This document shows, one piece after another, positions 63,660-64,000 of a DNA stretch of 64,000 bases (the stretch's first letter is position 1; every line of letters starts with the position of its first letter). The stretch is taken from contig NZ_BAFM01000002.1 in assembly GCF_000334895.1 (NCBI RefSeq), forward strand, positions 62,001-126,000. Reading direction: 5' to 3'. The position numbers were made by a program, and so were the translations under genes. The DNA is from Halococcus agarilyticus. Lineage in GTDB: Archaea > Halobacteriota > Halobacteria > Halobacteriales > Halococcaceae. The notes under the pieces were generated by a model, which was not told the origin of the DNA, did no database searches, and was given only the letters and a program-made list of their open reading frames with translations.

Positions 63660-64000
63660 TCAACCGATGATCGTGACCGGCACCGGGACGCCCCGCGCGA
63701 CCGTCTCGGCCACGCTCCCGAGCAGGAGCCGTTTCGGTCCCGATCGACCGTGGCTCCCGATGACGACGTGATCGACGTCGTGGCCCTCGACGTACGCGGC
63801 GATCGTCTCGCCAGGCACACCGTCCTCGATCGCCGTCGTCACCGTTCTTCCACGGGCGTCGGCCAGTTCGGTCGCCTCGGCACACACCGCCTCGCCCTCC
63901 TCGCGGGCCTCCTCGTACCAGCGCTTGCCGAGGCCGCCCTCGGTCGAGCCGTACCCCCACTCCGCGGGGTTCACCACGTGGAGCGCCGTGATCGTCGCGT
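63660..64000 (-). CDS. Universal stress protein (UspA family), 5' end beyond window
   Basis: The C-terminal 113 codons of an ATP-binding-type UspA domain. The diagnostic segment GSHGRSGPKRLLLGSVAETVARG-like (G-x2-G-x9-G-S/T) is complete: GSHGRSGPKRLLLGSV followed by the VPVTIIG end strand. The frame continues upstream through position 64000 without a start, so the N-terminal strand and first helix are missing. It is convergent with the enolase-like gene (44 nt between stops). Confidence 0.9.
   Translation of the reverse strand, partial: ATITALHVVNPAEWGYGSTEGGLGKRWYEEAREEGEAVCAEATELADARGRTVTTAIEDGVPGETIAAYVEGHDVDHVVIGSHGRSGPKRLLLGSVAETVARGVPVPVTIIG

Overview
The window is a 64-kb stretch of a high-GC chromosome from an extremely halophilic archaeon (class Halobacteria). 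The evidence is very acidic proteins, leaderless genes with a TATA-like box about 25-30 nt before the start codon, and archaeal marker genes: gatD, ABCE1/RLI, RNase P component 4, archaemetzincin, an F420 reductase, UPF0146, RFC large subunit, HMG-CoA synthase and rdfA. The genus cannot be proven by reading; a Halococcus-like genome is a guess.

Layout. 0-8 kb: 3'-truncated valS, a small membrane protein, 6-phosphogluconate dehydrogenase, a membrane-anchored 2Fe-2S ferredoxin, tRNA-Arg(CCG) and thrS. 8-20 kb: small zinc-ribbon and membrane proteins, an ArsR-type regulator, an Old Yellow Enzyme homologue, gatD with a GNAT gene, an M24-like protein, the cell-shape gene rdfA, an atypical SDR and a cupin. 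20-31 kb: redox and VOC genes, two glycosyltransferases, an RNA cluster (rnp4, YhbY-type protein) with an MscS channel, an EMC6-like protein overlapping RLI, a methyltransferase and tryptophanase. 31-41.6 kb: archaemetzincin, UPF0146, HAD, F420 reductase, TSUP exporter, malic enzyme, compact heme A synthase, a polar amino acid ABC transporter and an alcohol dehydrogenase. 42-48 kb: a replication/repair block (rfcL, DUF433 protein, mutL, mutS). 48-56 kb: acetyltransferases, a dehydrogenase, membrane proteins, an XRE regulator, a low-GC VOC gene, a sugar acetyltransferase and HMG-CoA synthase. 55.8-62.4 kb: a tightly linked operon of a large secreted repeat protein, an RND/MMPL exporter and a TrmB-type regulator. 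The end holds an enolase-superfamily protein and a 5'-truncated universal stress protein.

The most unusual signal is in the gene-poor DNA. There is a family of hairpins with a conserved 11-nt loop (consensus GARYGRARYGA) but unrelated, compensating stems. One member is read in frame inside an acetyltransferase gene. The family lies in or beside a dispersed non-coding element. Two copies of that element, about 182 bp each and almost identical, sit as inverted repeats around the TSUP-malic enzyme segment, and two diverged copies flank the ferredoxin-tRNA segment. GGTGG/GCGGT-rich tracts lie next to several copies. Other observations are a duplicated 3' end of tRNA-Arg that looks like an attachment-site scar, a 24-bp tandem repeat before an alcohol dehydrogenase, a decayed acetyltransferase copy, and a large inverted repeat in an AT-richer patch.

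No CRISPR array, rRNA, intact transposase, integrase or complete toxin-antitoxin pair was found.
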